Positions 26,340 through 33,852 of a stretch of DNA of 45,264 nucleotides are shown here, one piece after another. The DNA comes from an uncultured Alphaproteobacteria bacterium. Its GTDB lineage: Bacteria; Pseudomonadota; Alphaproteobacteria; Micropepsales; Micropepsaceae. Position 1 is the first letter of the stretch. Each line of letters opens with the position of its first letter. The stretch spans positions 1-45,264 of the forward strand of contig CALMGU010000051.1 of assembly GCA_937865685.1 (NCBI GenBank). Reading direction: 5' to 3'. The notes beneath the pieces were generated by a model, which was not told where the DNA came from, ran no database searches, and worked only from the letters and a program-made list of their open reading frames with translations. Made by a program: the position numbers and the translations under genes.

Positions 26340-27794
26340 TCATTTCTTCGGGTCGTACGGATTCCTGGTATTGCGCATCACCAGGCGCAGTGGCGTGCCT
26401 TTGAGGTCGAAATTCTCGCGGAGTCCATTCACCAGATAGCGCTGATAATCTTCGGGCAGGGCGTCGAGCTGATTGCCGAACAGGGCGAAGGTTGGGGGCC
26501 GCGCCTTGGTCTGGGTCATATAGCGGATACGCACCCGGCGGCCGCGCACGGCAGGTGGGGCGTGGCGGGAGAGAGCGCTTTCCAGGAAGCGGTTGATCGC
26601 CGATGTGGGCGCGCGGCTGTTCCAGGCCCGGTCCGCGGCCATGATGGCATCTGGCAGGCGGTTCAGGCCTTCGCCGGTGCGGGCGGAAATCGCCACCAGC
26701 GCGGCGCCCGCCACTTGCGGCAACAGCCGGTCCAGCTTTTCCCGCAATTCCGAAATCGCGCCGTTCTTGTTTTCCTTCAGGTCCCATTTGTTGACCGCGA
26801 AGACGATGGCGCGGCCTTCGCGGGCGATCAGGTCGGCGATCGCCAGATCCTGTTTCTCGAAGGGCTGGGTGGCGTCGATCATCACGATCACGCAATCGGC
26901 GAAGCGGATGGCGTCCAGGGTCGAACCGACAGACATTTCCTCCAGCGTCTCGCCCGCCACCCGCGCTTTCTTGCGCAGGCCTGCCGTGTCGTGGAGCAGA
27001 ACCTCCCGGTCCTCGATCCGCCATGGGGCGGCGATGGAATCGCGGGTAAGGCCCGCTTCGGGTCCGGTGATCGAACGGTCCTCGCCCAGAAGCTGATTGA
27101 ACAGGCTGGACTTGCCGACATTGGGCCGGCCCACCAGCGCCAGCCGCAGCGGCTTGGTGCGGTAATCGAATGTTTCTTCTTCGACATCCGCGTCTTCCAC
27201 CGGCTCTTCGGTTTCGAACGTTTCTTCGTCTTCTTCCGGCGCGGCGATTTTCGGCGCCAGCGGTTCCAGGGCCGCCGCCAGGCTTTCCATGCCCAACGCA
27301 TGTTCGGCGGAGATTTTCAGCGGCTCGCCGAAACCCAGCGCGAAGACATCGGCCAGCGCGGCCGGCTCGATCAGCCGGCCTTCGCATTTGTTGGCGGCCA
27401 GGATCACCGGCTTGCCGGTCCGGTGCAGGGCGGCGGCGATGATCTCGTCACCGGCGGTGACGCCCACGCGGGCGTCGATCACGAACAGGAGCGCATCGGC
27501 ATCTTCGATCGCCGCCAGGGTCTGGCCGGTCATGCGCCCGCTCAGGCTTTCCGGCGCGGCATCCTCGAAACCCGCCGTGTCGATCAGGCGCAGTTCCATG
27601 CCGTCAAACACCACATCGGCGGTGCGGCGGTCCCGCGTCACGCCCGGCGTGTCATGCACGATGGCGATGCGCCGCCCGGCAATGCGGTTGAAGAGGCTCG
27701 ACTTGCCGACATTTGGCCTGCCGACAATGGCAAGAGTGAACGGGCGCGGTTCTTTCGGCCCCTGGGTTCGTCGCTCGTCGCTCATGGACGTCAT
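26340..27794 (-). CDS. der: Ribosome assembly GTPase Der
   Basis: The 484-residue protein has two GTPase domains in tandem followed by a KH-like domain, unique to Der (EngA), which acts in 50S subunit assembly. Domain 1 has GRPNVGKSS (about 25-33), DTPG and NKCEG in place of the usual NKxD. Domain 2 has GRPNVGKSS (about 220), DTAGLRKKARV and NKWDL. An acidic linker of about 30 residues (EEDEETFETEEPVEDADVEE) separates the domains. I chose the ATG at 27794 (MTSMSDERR), which has AGGAG ten bases before it; 27785 is also possible. It lies downstream of the BamB-like and TPR-like genes. Confidence 0.96.
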   Translation of the reverse strand: MTSMSDERRTQGPKEPRPFTLAIVGRPNVGKSSLFNRIAGRRIAIVHDTPGVTRDRRTADVVFDGMELRLIDTAGFEDAAPESLSGRMTGQTLAAIEDADALLFVIDARVGVTAGDEIIAAALHRTGKPVILAANKCEGRLIEPAALADVFALGFGEPLKISAEHALGMESLAAALEPLAPKIAAPEEDEETFETEEPVEDADVEEETFDYRTKPLRLALVGRPNVGKSSLFNQLLGEDRSITGPEAGLTRDSIAAPWRIEDREVLLHDTAGLRKKARVAGETLEEMSVGSTLDAIRFADCVIVMIDATQPFEKQDLAIADLIAREGRAIVFAVNKWDLKENKNGAISELREKLDRLLPQVAGAALVAISARTGEGLNRLPDAIMAADRAWNSRAPTSAINRFLESALSRHAPPAVRGRRVRIRYMTQTKARPPTFALFGNQLDALPEDYQRYLVNGLRENFDLKGTPLRLVMRNTRNPYDPKK

Positions 27795-27872
27795 GTCCAC
27801 ATCGCTCCTCGCTCCTGCCCAGGAACCGAAATCCCTCACGCCCGAAGCGATGATGAAAGTGAAAAAATCGAT

Positions 27873-29285
27873 TTATTTCAGCGCCACCAGTTCGGCGTCG
27901 TTGGTGAGAATATAGAGCGTCTCATCCGCCACCACCGGCGCGATGCTGGTGCCGCTGGGAATCTCGACCCGGCCCATCAGCGCGCCGGTATAGGGCGAGA
28001 GCGCCTGGGCATAGCCGTCCGAGGAGACCACGATCAGCTTGTTGGAGACCAGGATCGGTCCCGCCCAGTCAATGGGATGGCGCTTGCGGTCCGGGTCGGT
28101 GAAAGCGGGCAGCTGATGGATCCAGCGGACCTTGCCTTCCTTGCGGGTGAGGCACATCACCTGTTCATCGCCGGTCAGGACATAAACATAATCGCCCGCG
28201 ACCCAGGGTGTCTGCGTGCCGCCGATATCGCGGGTCCAGGCGCGGTCGCCCGATGCCAGCGCGATCGCCGCCATCACGCCGGAATGGCTGATGGCGAAGA
28301 CCATGTCGCGGTCGATCACTGGGCGGCCGGCGATGTCGTCCAGCTCGGAGAGGGCGGTGACCTGGCCGGAATGCGACAACACATCGTTCCAGGCCTGCTG
28401 GCCGTTCTGCACCCGAAGGGCAAAGAGCTCGCCCGACGTATAGGGCGCGATCACGAATTGCCCCGACACCGCGGCGCTGGTGGAGGAGAGGATGCCCGCG
28501 GATTCCGCCACGCCCTGTTGATCCCACAAGGTGCGCCCATCGGCTTCCGACAAGGCATAGAAATGATTGTCGTGGGTGGAGAAGAAGATGCGCCCGCCAT
28601 TGACCACGGGCGCATTGACGATAGGCACGCCCATGTCGTGGCGCCAGAGTTCGCGGCCGGTCGCCGCGTCCATCGCGATCAGAACGCCGAAACCCGAGGT
28701 GACATAGACTTTGCCGGCATTGTAGGCGACGCCGCCGCCCATGCCGGTCACCGGCTGGATGGTATTGGGCTTGCCGAGGAGCCCCCACAAGGTGGGCATG
28801 TCGGTGCCGTTCTTGGGCGCCAGTCTTTTGTCCCATACCGCCCGGCCGTTCCTGGTGTCGAAGGCATAAACATGAGCTTCCGAATCCAGGACGAAGATGC
28901 GCCCGCCACCGACCACCGGCGAAGCGGTGAGGCGCGATGTGGTGTCCGAGCCTTTGCCGGCGTCCGCGTCCCAGGCCGGGCGCAGATGGCCGTTGGCTTC
29001 CAGATGATAAACCGCGTTGGAGGCAAAGCCGCCCGGCTGGGTCCATTCCGGATTCCGGTAAGGCGCGGGCAGGACCACCGGCGACGCCTCAAGCGTGGCG
29101 TCCGGCTTCAGCGCGTCGTCCAGCGCGGTCAAGGGAATGCGTTCGCCGCGCAATTTGCTTTTGTTGTTGGGCGCGAACCAGTCGCTGACGGTATCGCCCA
29201 CGCCTTCCCAGACGCTGCATCCCGCCAGCATCAGGACGGCCGCGATCGCTGAGCCAAAACGCAGGCGCTTGGAAACGCGCATCAT
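27873..29285 (-). CDS. BamB-like PQQ-repeat outer-membrane lipoprotein
   Basis: The 470-residue protein has a lipoprotein signal with lipobox LMLAGC (C23) and then a PQQ-type beta-propeller: repeats such as GRIFVLDSEAHVYAFDTRNGRAVWDKRL, GKVYVTSGFGVLIAMDAATGRELWRHDM and GRIFFSTHDNHFYALSEADGRTLWDQQ. This is the BamB (YfgL) architecture, a part of the beta-barrel assembly machinery at the outer membrane. Adjacency to der is common to many proteobacteria and supports the call. The ATG at 29285 overlaps the upstream gene's stop (ATGA). The function in this organism is inferred from family and context. Confidence 0.9.
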   Translation of the reverse strand: MMRVSKRLRFGSAIAAVLMLAGCSVWEGVGDTVSDWFAPNNKSKLRGERIPLTALDDALKPDATLEASPVVLPAPYRNPEWTQPGGFASNAVYHLEANGHLRPAWDADAGKGSDTTSRLTASPVVGGGRIFVLDSEAHVYAFDTRNGRAVWDKRLAPKNGTDMPTLWGLLGKPNTIQPVTGMGGGVAYNAGKVYVTSGFGVLIAMDAATGRELWRHDMGVPIVNAPVVNGGRIFFSTHDNHFYALSEADGRTLWDQQGVAESAGILSSTSAAVSGQFVIAPYTSGELFALRVQNGQQAWNDVLSHSGQVTALSELDDIAGRPVIDRDMVFAISHSGVMAAIALASGDRAWTRDIGGTQTPWVAGDYVYVLTGDEQVMCLTRKEGKVRWIHQLPAFTDPDRKRHPIDWAGPILVSNKLIVVSSDGYAQALSPYTGALMGRVEIPSGTSIAPVVADETLYILTNDAELVALK

Positions 29286-30007
29286 GGCGTGGCTGCTGCT
29301 CCGGCGGGCGGAACAGCCACGGCGCCGGGCGCCGGTATCGGCGCCGGCGGCGGCACGGTGCCGAAATCCTTGCCGGCGCCCTGCTTGAGATAATCGCCCA
29401 TGGCTTTGGCGCGCACCCGCAATTGCGGCGGGGCATTGGCATCGTTCGCCAGCGCCGCGAACTCGCCCGCGGCTTTGGCGATCTGATTGTTGCGATAGTC
29501 GCTATAGGCGAGAATCTCGTCCGCCATCGGCTTCCAGGCGCTGGTCGCTTCGCGCAGCGGCGCGAGCAGGCTTTCCAGATCGGCGCGCGAGCTGGTGTCC
29601 GCCTGCGCCCAGGCCAGGCGCAGCCGCGCTACTGAGCCCGGACCGCCTTTGTCCTGATCCGCGATCTCCTTGTAGAGGGCCAGCGCCCCATCCCGTTGGC
29701 CGGATGCCAGCATGCTGTGCGCCTGTTCCAGGCGGGCGAGGAGGGCATAGCCCTTGGGGGCGGTCTTGGCGAGGTCGGCGAACGCAACCGCCGCGGCTTT
29801 GGGGTCATTGATTTTCTGGGCGGCGATGAACGCCGTCGAGGCGGCGTCGCGCTGGCGGGCTTCGTAGCGCTGCCACAGCTGCCAGCCGGCGATGCCGATG
29901 ATGAGCAGGGCCGCCAAGGCGATGAGATAGTCGCCATAGGCTTTCCAGAACTTGACCAGTTTGTCGCGGCGAACGTCTTCTTCGACTTCGCGGAAGATAT
30001 CACTCAA
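29282..30007 (-). CDS. Membrane-anchored TPR-like protein (YfgM-type)
   Basis: The 241-residue protein has a short cytosolic N-terminus (SDIFREVEEDVRRDKLVKFWK), one transmembrane helix (LIALAALLIIGIAGWQLW), a TPR-like helical periplasmic domain (DPKAAAVAFADLAKTAPKGYALLARLEQAHSMLA) and a Pro/Ala-rich tail. The family is linked to SecYEG and periplasmic chaperone networks. I chose the TTG at 30007: it gives the conserved (M)SDIFREV start and has AAAGGA seven bases upstream. An ATG at 30067 would add 20 residues without homology. It overlaps the BamB-like gene by ATGA. Confidence 0.85.
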   Translation of the reverse strand: MSDIFREVEEDVRRDKLVKFWKAYGDYLIALAALLIIGIAGWQLWQRYEARQRDAASTAFIAAQKINDPKAAAVAFADLAKTAPKGYALLARLEQAHSMLASGQRDGALALYKEIADQDKGGPGSVARLRLAWAQADTSSRADLESLLAPLREATSAWKPMADEILAYSDYRNNQIAKAAGEFAALANDANAPPQLRVRAKAMGDYLKQGAGKDFGTVPPPAPIPAPGAVAVPPAGAAATP

Positions 30008-30138
30008 CGGAAAGTCCTTTCGGCTGGCCTGGGGCCAGGGCCTATTCAGGGAAGCCCTTGAGGGCATGTGTTAATTAGCCCGCTCCGGGGCGGCGGCGCA
30101 ATCCGTTTCCCATTTCTGGACCAAAGCCTTGGCCAGGC

Positions 30139-30191
30139 TTGACGAAGCGCGCTGGAGCCTGATAGTTAAGTATATGCTTAACTATCAGGCT
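30139..30191 (+). promoter_or_regulatory. ArsR operon promoter and palindromic operator enclosing the start codon
   Basis: AGCCTGATAGTTAAG (30156-30170) and CTTAACTATCAGGCT (30177-30191) are perfect 15-base inverted arms around the spacer TATATG, whose ATG (30174-30176) is the start codon of the ArsR gene. TTGACG (30139-30144) and GATAGT (30161-30166), 16 bases apart, form a possible promoter with transcript start near the ATG, so the message may be leaderless. No Shine-Dalgarno is visible. A dimeric ArsR protein binding here would block its own transcription. In RNA, the same arms could form a stem with the start codon in the loop. Confidence 0.7.
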
Positions 30192-30515
30192 CCCCTCGAC
30201 CTTGCCTTTCAGGCCCTGGCCGACCCCGCCCGCCGGGCGATGATGGACCGGCTCGCCCAAGGGCCCGCCAGCGTCAGCGAATTGGCAAAACCGCTGCCCA
30301 TGTCGCTGCCGGCCGTGATGCTGCACCTGAAAGTGCTGGAAGAAAGCGGCCTGGTGAAAAGCGAGAAAGTGGGCCGGGTGCGGACCTGCCGCATCGAACC
30401 CAGGATGCTTTCGCAGGCGGAGCGTTGGATCAGCGAGCGCCGCCAGATGTGGGAACGCAACCTGGACCGGCTGGGCGCCTTTCTGGAAGAGACCAAACCG
30501 GAGCATGAAAAATGA
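30174..30515 (+). CDS. ArsR-family transcriptional regulator
   Basis: The 113-residue protein has a winged helix: FQALADPARRAMMDRLAQG, then SVSELAKPLPMSLPAVMLHLKVLEESGLVKSEKVGRVRTCRIE. The C-terminal helix RRQMWERNLDRLGAFLEE is typical of the ArsR subgroup found with SRPBCC (AHSA1) proteins. It lacks the ELCVC metal site, so it is probably not a metal sensor. It overlaps the next gene by ATGA. The coding sequence itself begins within the palindromic operator (30156-30191), strongly suggesting autoregulation. Confidence 0.94.
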   Translation: MLNYQAPLDLAFQALADPARRAMMDRLAQGPASVSELAKPLPMSLPAVMLHLKVLEESGLVKSEKVGRVRTCRIEPRMLSQAERWISERRQMWERNLDRLGAFLEETKPEHEK

Positions 30516-31075
30516 GAAAGCTTGTTTCCCTCATCCATCTGTCGCTGGACGGGTTCTGCGCCGGGCCGAAGGGCGAGATGGATTGGATCACCGTCAATCC
30601 CGCCATCTTCGAGGATGCGGATCGCGTGATCGCAACGGCGGGGGCGGCGGTTTACGGCCGCACCACCTATGGGATGATGCGCGGCTATTGGCCTGCGGTC
30701 ATCAATGATGAAAAGCAGCCGGAAGACAGGCGCGCCCATGCGCGCTGGGTGGAAGCGGCGGAAAAGATCACCTTTTCGCGCACCCTGGATAGCTGCGACT
30801 GGAACAATTGCCGGCTTCATCGCGACGCCAAGGATATTCTGGCGCTGAAGGAACAGCCGGGCAAAGACCTCCTGATCTTCGGCAGCCCCGGCCTGGTCAA
30901 AAGCTTTCAGGCCATCGATGCCATCGACGAATACTGGATGTTCCTCAATCCGGTTCTTTTGGGCGAGGGCGTCCGCTTCTTTCATGACCCGCACAAGCCG
31001 CGTTTCCATATCGCCGAAACCAGGCGCCTGGAGCCGGACGTGATGCGGTTCCGCTATGTCCGTCAGCAATCCTGA
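30512..31075 (+). CDS. Dihydrofolate reductase-fold protein (RibD C-terminal domain family)
   Basis: The 187-residue protein begins RKLVSLIHLSLDGFCAGPKGEMDWI and has YGRTTYGMM, ITFSRTL and DLLIFGSPGLVKSFQ, all conserved in small RibD_C/DHFR-like proteins that bind NADPH. Substrates are mostly unknown; the family is common beside ArsR-SRPBCC genes. It overlaps the ArsR gene stop by four bases, and the SRPBCC gene follows after 19 bases. Confidence 0.9.
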   Translation: MRKLVSLIHLSLDGFCAGPKGEMDWITVNPAIFEDADRVIATAGAAVYGRTTYGMMRGYWPAVINDEKQPEDRRAHARWVEAAEKITFSRTLDSCDWNNCRLHRDAKDILALKEQPGKDLLIFGSPGLVKSFQAIDAIDEYWMFLNPVLLGEGVRFFHDPHKPRFHIAETRRLEPDVMRFRYVRQQS

Positions 31076-31094
31076 ACCGTCAAAGGTAGACATC

Positions 31095-31568
31095 ATGACC
31101 GCCCGATCCGTCGTCCATGCCAGCTTCACCATCACCCGAACCTGGAATGCGAGCCCCGCGCGGGTCTTCGAGGCTTTCGCCAATGAGAAGGCCAAGGACA
31201 AATGGTTTTCCGGCGGCGGTCAGTGGACGCTGGTGTCGCGCAGTTTCGATTTCCGCGAAGGCGGGTTCGAAACCCTGGCGGGGCGTTGGGAAAGCGGGAT
31301 GGTGACGCGCTTTGACTGTGTCTATCGCGACATCGTTCCGCCAACCGAGAGCGGGGAGGGGCGGATCATCTACAGCTATAATATGTTCGTGGATGAGCGG
31401 AAGATTTCCGTTTCCCAGGCCGCGATCGAGATCCGGGCGGACGGCAAGGGCACCAAATTCGTGTTGACGGAATATGGCGATTATCTCGACGGCTATGACG
31501 ATGCCGGCTCGCGCGAGCATGGCACCAATCTGCTGATGGATGCCTTGGGCAAGTCGGTGGAGAACTGA
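31095..31568 (+). CDS. SRPBCC (AHSA1-like) domain protein
   Basis: The 157-residue START-fold protein opens with a strand and FTITRTWNASPARVFEAFANEKAKDKWFSGG, the signature of activator-of-Hsp90-like (AHSA1) bacterial proteins. The GGRFRFRE-like block is FREGGFETLAGRW, and EYGDYLDGYDDAGSREHGTNLLMDAL ends the domain. These proteins have a hydrophobic cavity for small ligands; their role is unknown. The start at 31095 has an AAAGGTAGA ribosome site. It is the third gene in the ArsR-led operon. Confidence 0.92.
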   Translation: MTARSVVHASFTITRTWNASPARVFEAFANEKAKDKWFSGGGQWTLVSRSFDFREGGFETLAGRWESGMVTRFDCVYRDIVPPTESGEGRIIYSYNMFVDERKISVSQAAIEIRADGKGTKFVLTEYGDYLDGYDDAGSREHGTNLLMDALGKSVEN

Positions 31569-31569
31569 C

Positions 31570-31962
31570 ATGCGGCCGATCGAACTGGCGCGGCGCTATT
31601 ACGCATCCTATGAAACCGGCGACCGGGCTTTCATTGAACGAAACATGGCGGACGGCTTCACCTTCACCAGCCCCTTTGACGATCATATCGGCCGCGAGGA
31701 ATATTTCGCGCGCTGCTGGCCGAACCATGCCAGCCACCGCAAATTCCATTTCGAGGCGATGATGGAAGAGGGAGGCGTCGTGCTGGTGGTCTATTGCCTG
31801 GAAATGCACTTCCCCAACGCGGTGCATCCTGATGCCAGCTTCCGCAATGCGGAGCGCATGACCCTCGAGAATGGAAAGCTGAAAAGCGTGGAGGTTTTCA
31901 TGGGCGATCCGCCGGGCGGGTTGACCCGTCGCCAGTTTGCCGAACAATCCGGCGCGGCCTAG
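31570..31962 (+). CDS. SnoaL-like / NTF2-fold protein
   Basis: The 130-residue protein starts with the helix IELARRYYASYETGDRAFIERNMADGFTFTSPFDD and has strands compatible with the NTF2 cone fold of SnoaL-like proteins. No catalytic residues are certain. It begins two bases after the SRPBCC stop codon, so it is the last gene of the operon. A strong terminator hairpin follows at 31983-32014. Confidence 0.85.
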   Translation: MRPIELARRYYASYETGDRAFIERNMADGFTFTSPFDDHIGREEYFARCWPNHASHRKFHFEAMMEEGGVVLVVYCLEMHFPNAVHPDASFRNAERMTLENGKLKSVEVFMGDPPGGLTRRQFAEQSGAA

Positions 31963-31982
31963 CGATACCGAAACGCGCAAAT

Positions 31983-32014
31983 AAAAAAGGCCGGGCAATT
32001 TGCCCGGCCTTTTT
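31983..32014. terminator. Bidirectional intrinsic terminator
   Basis: GGCCGGGC (31989-31996) and GCCCGGCC (32002-32009) form a strong eight-pair stem with loop AATTT, flanked by six A on the left and five T on the right. It can end the ArsR operon on the plus strand and the rpsF-rpsR-rplI operon on the minus strand, which stop on either side. Confidence 0.93.
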
Positions 32015-32033
32015 CGTCTCGATAGCGACGCTG

Positions 32034-32627
32034 TTACGCTTCGGCGGTTTCGCCGGATGCTTCGCCGTCCTGAGCAGGGGCTGCGCCTTCCTCGAACATG
32101 TCTTCGGCCGCCGCGACGGCTTCTTCCTGTTCGGTGCGCTCGGCCAGGACGTTTTCGCCCCGCGCCTGGCGCTCGGCTTCGTCTTCGCTGCGCGCGACAT
32201 TGATGGTGATGTTCACCCGGACTTCCGGATGCAGCACCACCGGCAGGGTGAAGAGGCCGATGGCCTTGATCGCCTGGCTGATCTGCACCTGGTTGCGGTC
32301 GATCTTGAAGCCGCCCGCTTCGACCACCGCCGCGACATCGCGCGGGGAGACCGAACCGTAAAGCTGGCCGCGATCGCCGGCCTGGCGGATCAGGATGAAC
32401 TTCTGGCCGTCCAGCTTCTTGGCGACCGCCTCGGCATCCTTGCGGCGCTCAAGGTTATGGGCTTCCAGCTGCGCCTTCTGGGTCTGGAAATATTCCCGGT
32501 TTGCCTTGGTGGCGCGCAGGGCCTTCTTCTTGGGCAGAAGGAAGTTGCGGGCAAAGCCGTCCTTGACGCGGACTTCGTCGCCCATCTGGCCCAGCTTTTC
32601 GACTCTTTCGAGCAGAATGACTTGCAT
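32034..32627 (-). CDS. rplI: Ribosomal protein bL9
   Basis: The 197-residue large-subunit protein begins [37 protein letters not shown], the bL9 N-terminal rRNA-binding domain. A connecting helix and the C-terminal domain ([15 protein letters not shown]...[27 protein letters not shown]) follow. The last ~45 residues are an Ala/Glu-rich acidic tail, longer than in E. coli (149 residues) but common in alphaproteobacteria. The gene lies ten bases after rpsR. Confidence 0.98.
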   Translation of the reverse strand: MQVILLERVEKLGQMGDEVRVKDGFARNFLLPKKKALRATKANREYFQTQKAQLEAHNLERRKDAEAVAKKLDGQKFILIRQAGDRGQLYGSVSPRDVAAVVEAGGFKIDRNQVQISQAIKAIGLFTLPVVLHPEVRVNITINVARSEDEAERQARGENVLAERTEQEEAVAAAEDMFEEGAAPAQDGEASGETAEA

Positions 32628-32637
32628 GGTCAGGTCC

Positions 32638-32955
32638 TCACTTCACGACGTAAGGCAGCAGGGCCATGAAGCGGGCGCGCTTGATCGCGTTCGCCAGGGC
32701 ACGCTGGTTCTTGTTCGAGACCGCGGTGATGCGCGACGGAACGATCTTGCCGCGTTCGGAGATGTAACGCTGCAGCAGCTTCACATCCTTATAGTCGATC
32801 TTGGGCGCGTTGGCGCCGGAGAAAGGGTCGGTCTTCTTGCGACGGAAGAAGGGACGGCGCGCGCCGTCGCGGTCGCCGCCGCGTCCGCCTTCACGATCGC
32901 CGCCACGGCCGCCTTCGCGGTCACGCCCGCCTTCACGATTTCCACCATAGCTCAT
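32638..32955 (-). CDS. rpsR: Ribosomal protein bS18 with Gly/Arg/Asp-rich N-terminal extension
   Basis: The S18 core ([61 protein letters not shown]) is complete. It is preceded by about 35 extra residues built from near-repeats of GGRDREGG and RGGDREGG, giving 105 residues against about 75-90 usually. Such tails are likely disordered and may contact rRNA. The start codon shares one base with the rpsF stop (TAATG), so translation is probably coupled. Confidence 0.97.
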   Translation of the reverse strand: MSYGGNREGGRDREGGRGGDREGGRGGDRDGARRPFFRRKKTDPFSGANAPKIDYKDVKLLQRYISERGKIVPSRITAVSNKNQRALANAIKRARFMALLPYVVK

Positions 32956-33329
32956 TATGCAGCCTCCTCAGTGGCTTCGCCTTCCGGCTTGGCGCGCGTT
33001 CCGTCATTGTCGTCGCGGCGGTTCTTGTTCGACGAGACGTCGAACTGATCGACCTTGACGGTGATGAAGCGCAGCACGTCTTCGTTGATCTTGAGCTGCC
33101 GCTCCAGCTCGATCACCGCGCCCGACGGCGCGTTGATGTTGAGGAGCACATAATGGCCCTTGCGGTTCTTCTTGATGCGATAGGCAAGCCCGCGCAGGCC
33201 CCAATATTCCTGCTTCTCGACCTTGCCGCCTTCGCCTTCGACGATGGTTTTGAGATGGGTGGCGAGTGCGTCCACCGCTTGCGCGCTGATATCCTGGCGC
33301 GCGATCAGGAGATGCTCGTAAAGAGCCAT
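32955..33329 (-). CDS. rpsF: Ribosomal protein bS6
   Basis: The 124-residue protein starts [31 protein letters not shown] and contains the S6 core [54 protein letters not shown]. It ends with a charged tail. It partners S18 on the 30S platform. The ATG at 33329 has AAGGA six to eight bases upstream. Upstream on its strand lie three hairpins and a candidate promoter. Confidence 0.98.
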   Translation of the reverse strand: MALYEHLLIARQDISAQAVDALATHLKTIVEGEGGKVEKQEYWGLRGLAYRIKKNRKGHYVLLNINAPSGAVIELERQLKINEDVLRFITVKVDQFDVSSNKNRRDDNDGTRAKPEGEATEEAA

Positions 33330-33366
33330 GTCCGTCCGGTCCTTGTCTTCGGCAGCGGAGCGGCGT

Positions 33367-33488
33367 GGGGCGGACCGCCCCAAAACCGCTTCGGCTCGAC
33401 GAACCCGCGTGACATCACGCTGCCCCAAAAGGGGTGTCCGGCGACCGCAGCCGTGCGGCGATATAGGGGAAAGCCCCTGGTCCAGCAA
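33367..33488 (-). promoter_or_regulatory. rpsF leader with candidate promoter and three hairpins
   Basis: On the minus strand TTGCTG (33483-33488) and TATATC (33460-33465) are 17 bases apart, three and four of six matches, giving a leader of about 120 bases. The leader can form three stems: CCCC/GGGG (33423-33434), GCGTGA/TCACGC (33407-33420) and GGGGCGG/CCGCCCC (33367-33381). In many bacteria the S6:S18 complex binds such a leader to repress this operon; I cannot confirm the specific binding motif. Confidence 0.4.
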
Positions 33489-33582
33489 GGAAAACATGCC
33501 CGGTCGCGCGCAGCCGCGGCGCAGAAATTAAAAAAAATCAGGAAAATCAAAGGTGTTCCGGGCGGTCCTGGCCGGCCGGACC

Positions 33583-33720
33583 TCAGACCCGGTGGCAGAC
33601 GCGGTGATGGTGCCGGATCGAGCAGACCTTGTGATGGTGGCGATGGCGGGCCGGCGCTGCGCCGGCGGCGGATACGCCCAGGACGGCCAAGGTCACGAAA
33701 GAAATGATGAGGGTTTTCAT
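33583..33720 (-). CDS. His-rich secreted microprotein (45 residues)
   Basis: This short gene encodes a signal peptide (MKTLIISFVTLAVLGVSAAGAA) and a mature part of only ~23 residues, APARHRHHHKVCSIRHHHRV followed by CHRV. The mature part contains eight histidines and two cysteines, with the unit RHHH(K/R)VC present twice. A GGAGA ribosome site lies six bases before the ATG. The composition suggests a periplasmic or extracellular metal binder (copper, zinc or nickel). I recognise similar small His/Cys peptides only vaguely from other alphaproteobacteria and know of no function. It lies alone between rpsF and the MFS gene, divergent from the latter. Confidence 0.75.
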   Translation of the reverse strand: MKTLIISFVTLAVLGVSAAGAAPARHRHHHKVCSIRHHHRVCHRV

Positions 33721-33852
33721 TGCGATCTCCACAACCGATAGTCTGACAAAAGCCGGACCGACGGGCCGCGACTCTCTGGAAGAGCTTGCAGCCCGGCCTT
33801 GAACGGCACATGACGCCGCGATTACGGCGCGGCAATGAAGCGGGCGGGGTGG

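Noticed and set aside
26298-29252. A 984-codon open frame on the plus strand, opposite der and the BamB-like gene.
   Set aside because: It is an antisense shadow: the minus strand carries two clearly homologous genes, and the plus translation has low-complexity, His/Arg-rich composition with no domains.
32850-32950. Short tandem repeats in the rpsR start as a possible repeat array or CRISPR.
   Set aside because: They are codon-phased low-complexity repeats within a protein, with no spacers.
33530-33537. An eight-base A-run (T-run on the minus strand) as a terminator for the His-rich peptide gene.
   Set aside because: No stable hairpin stands directly before the T-run on that strand.
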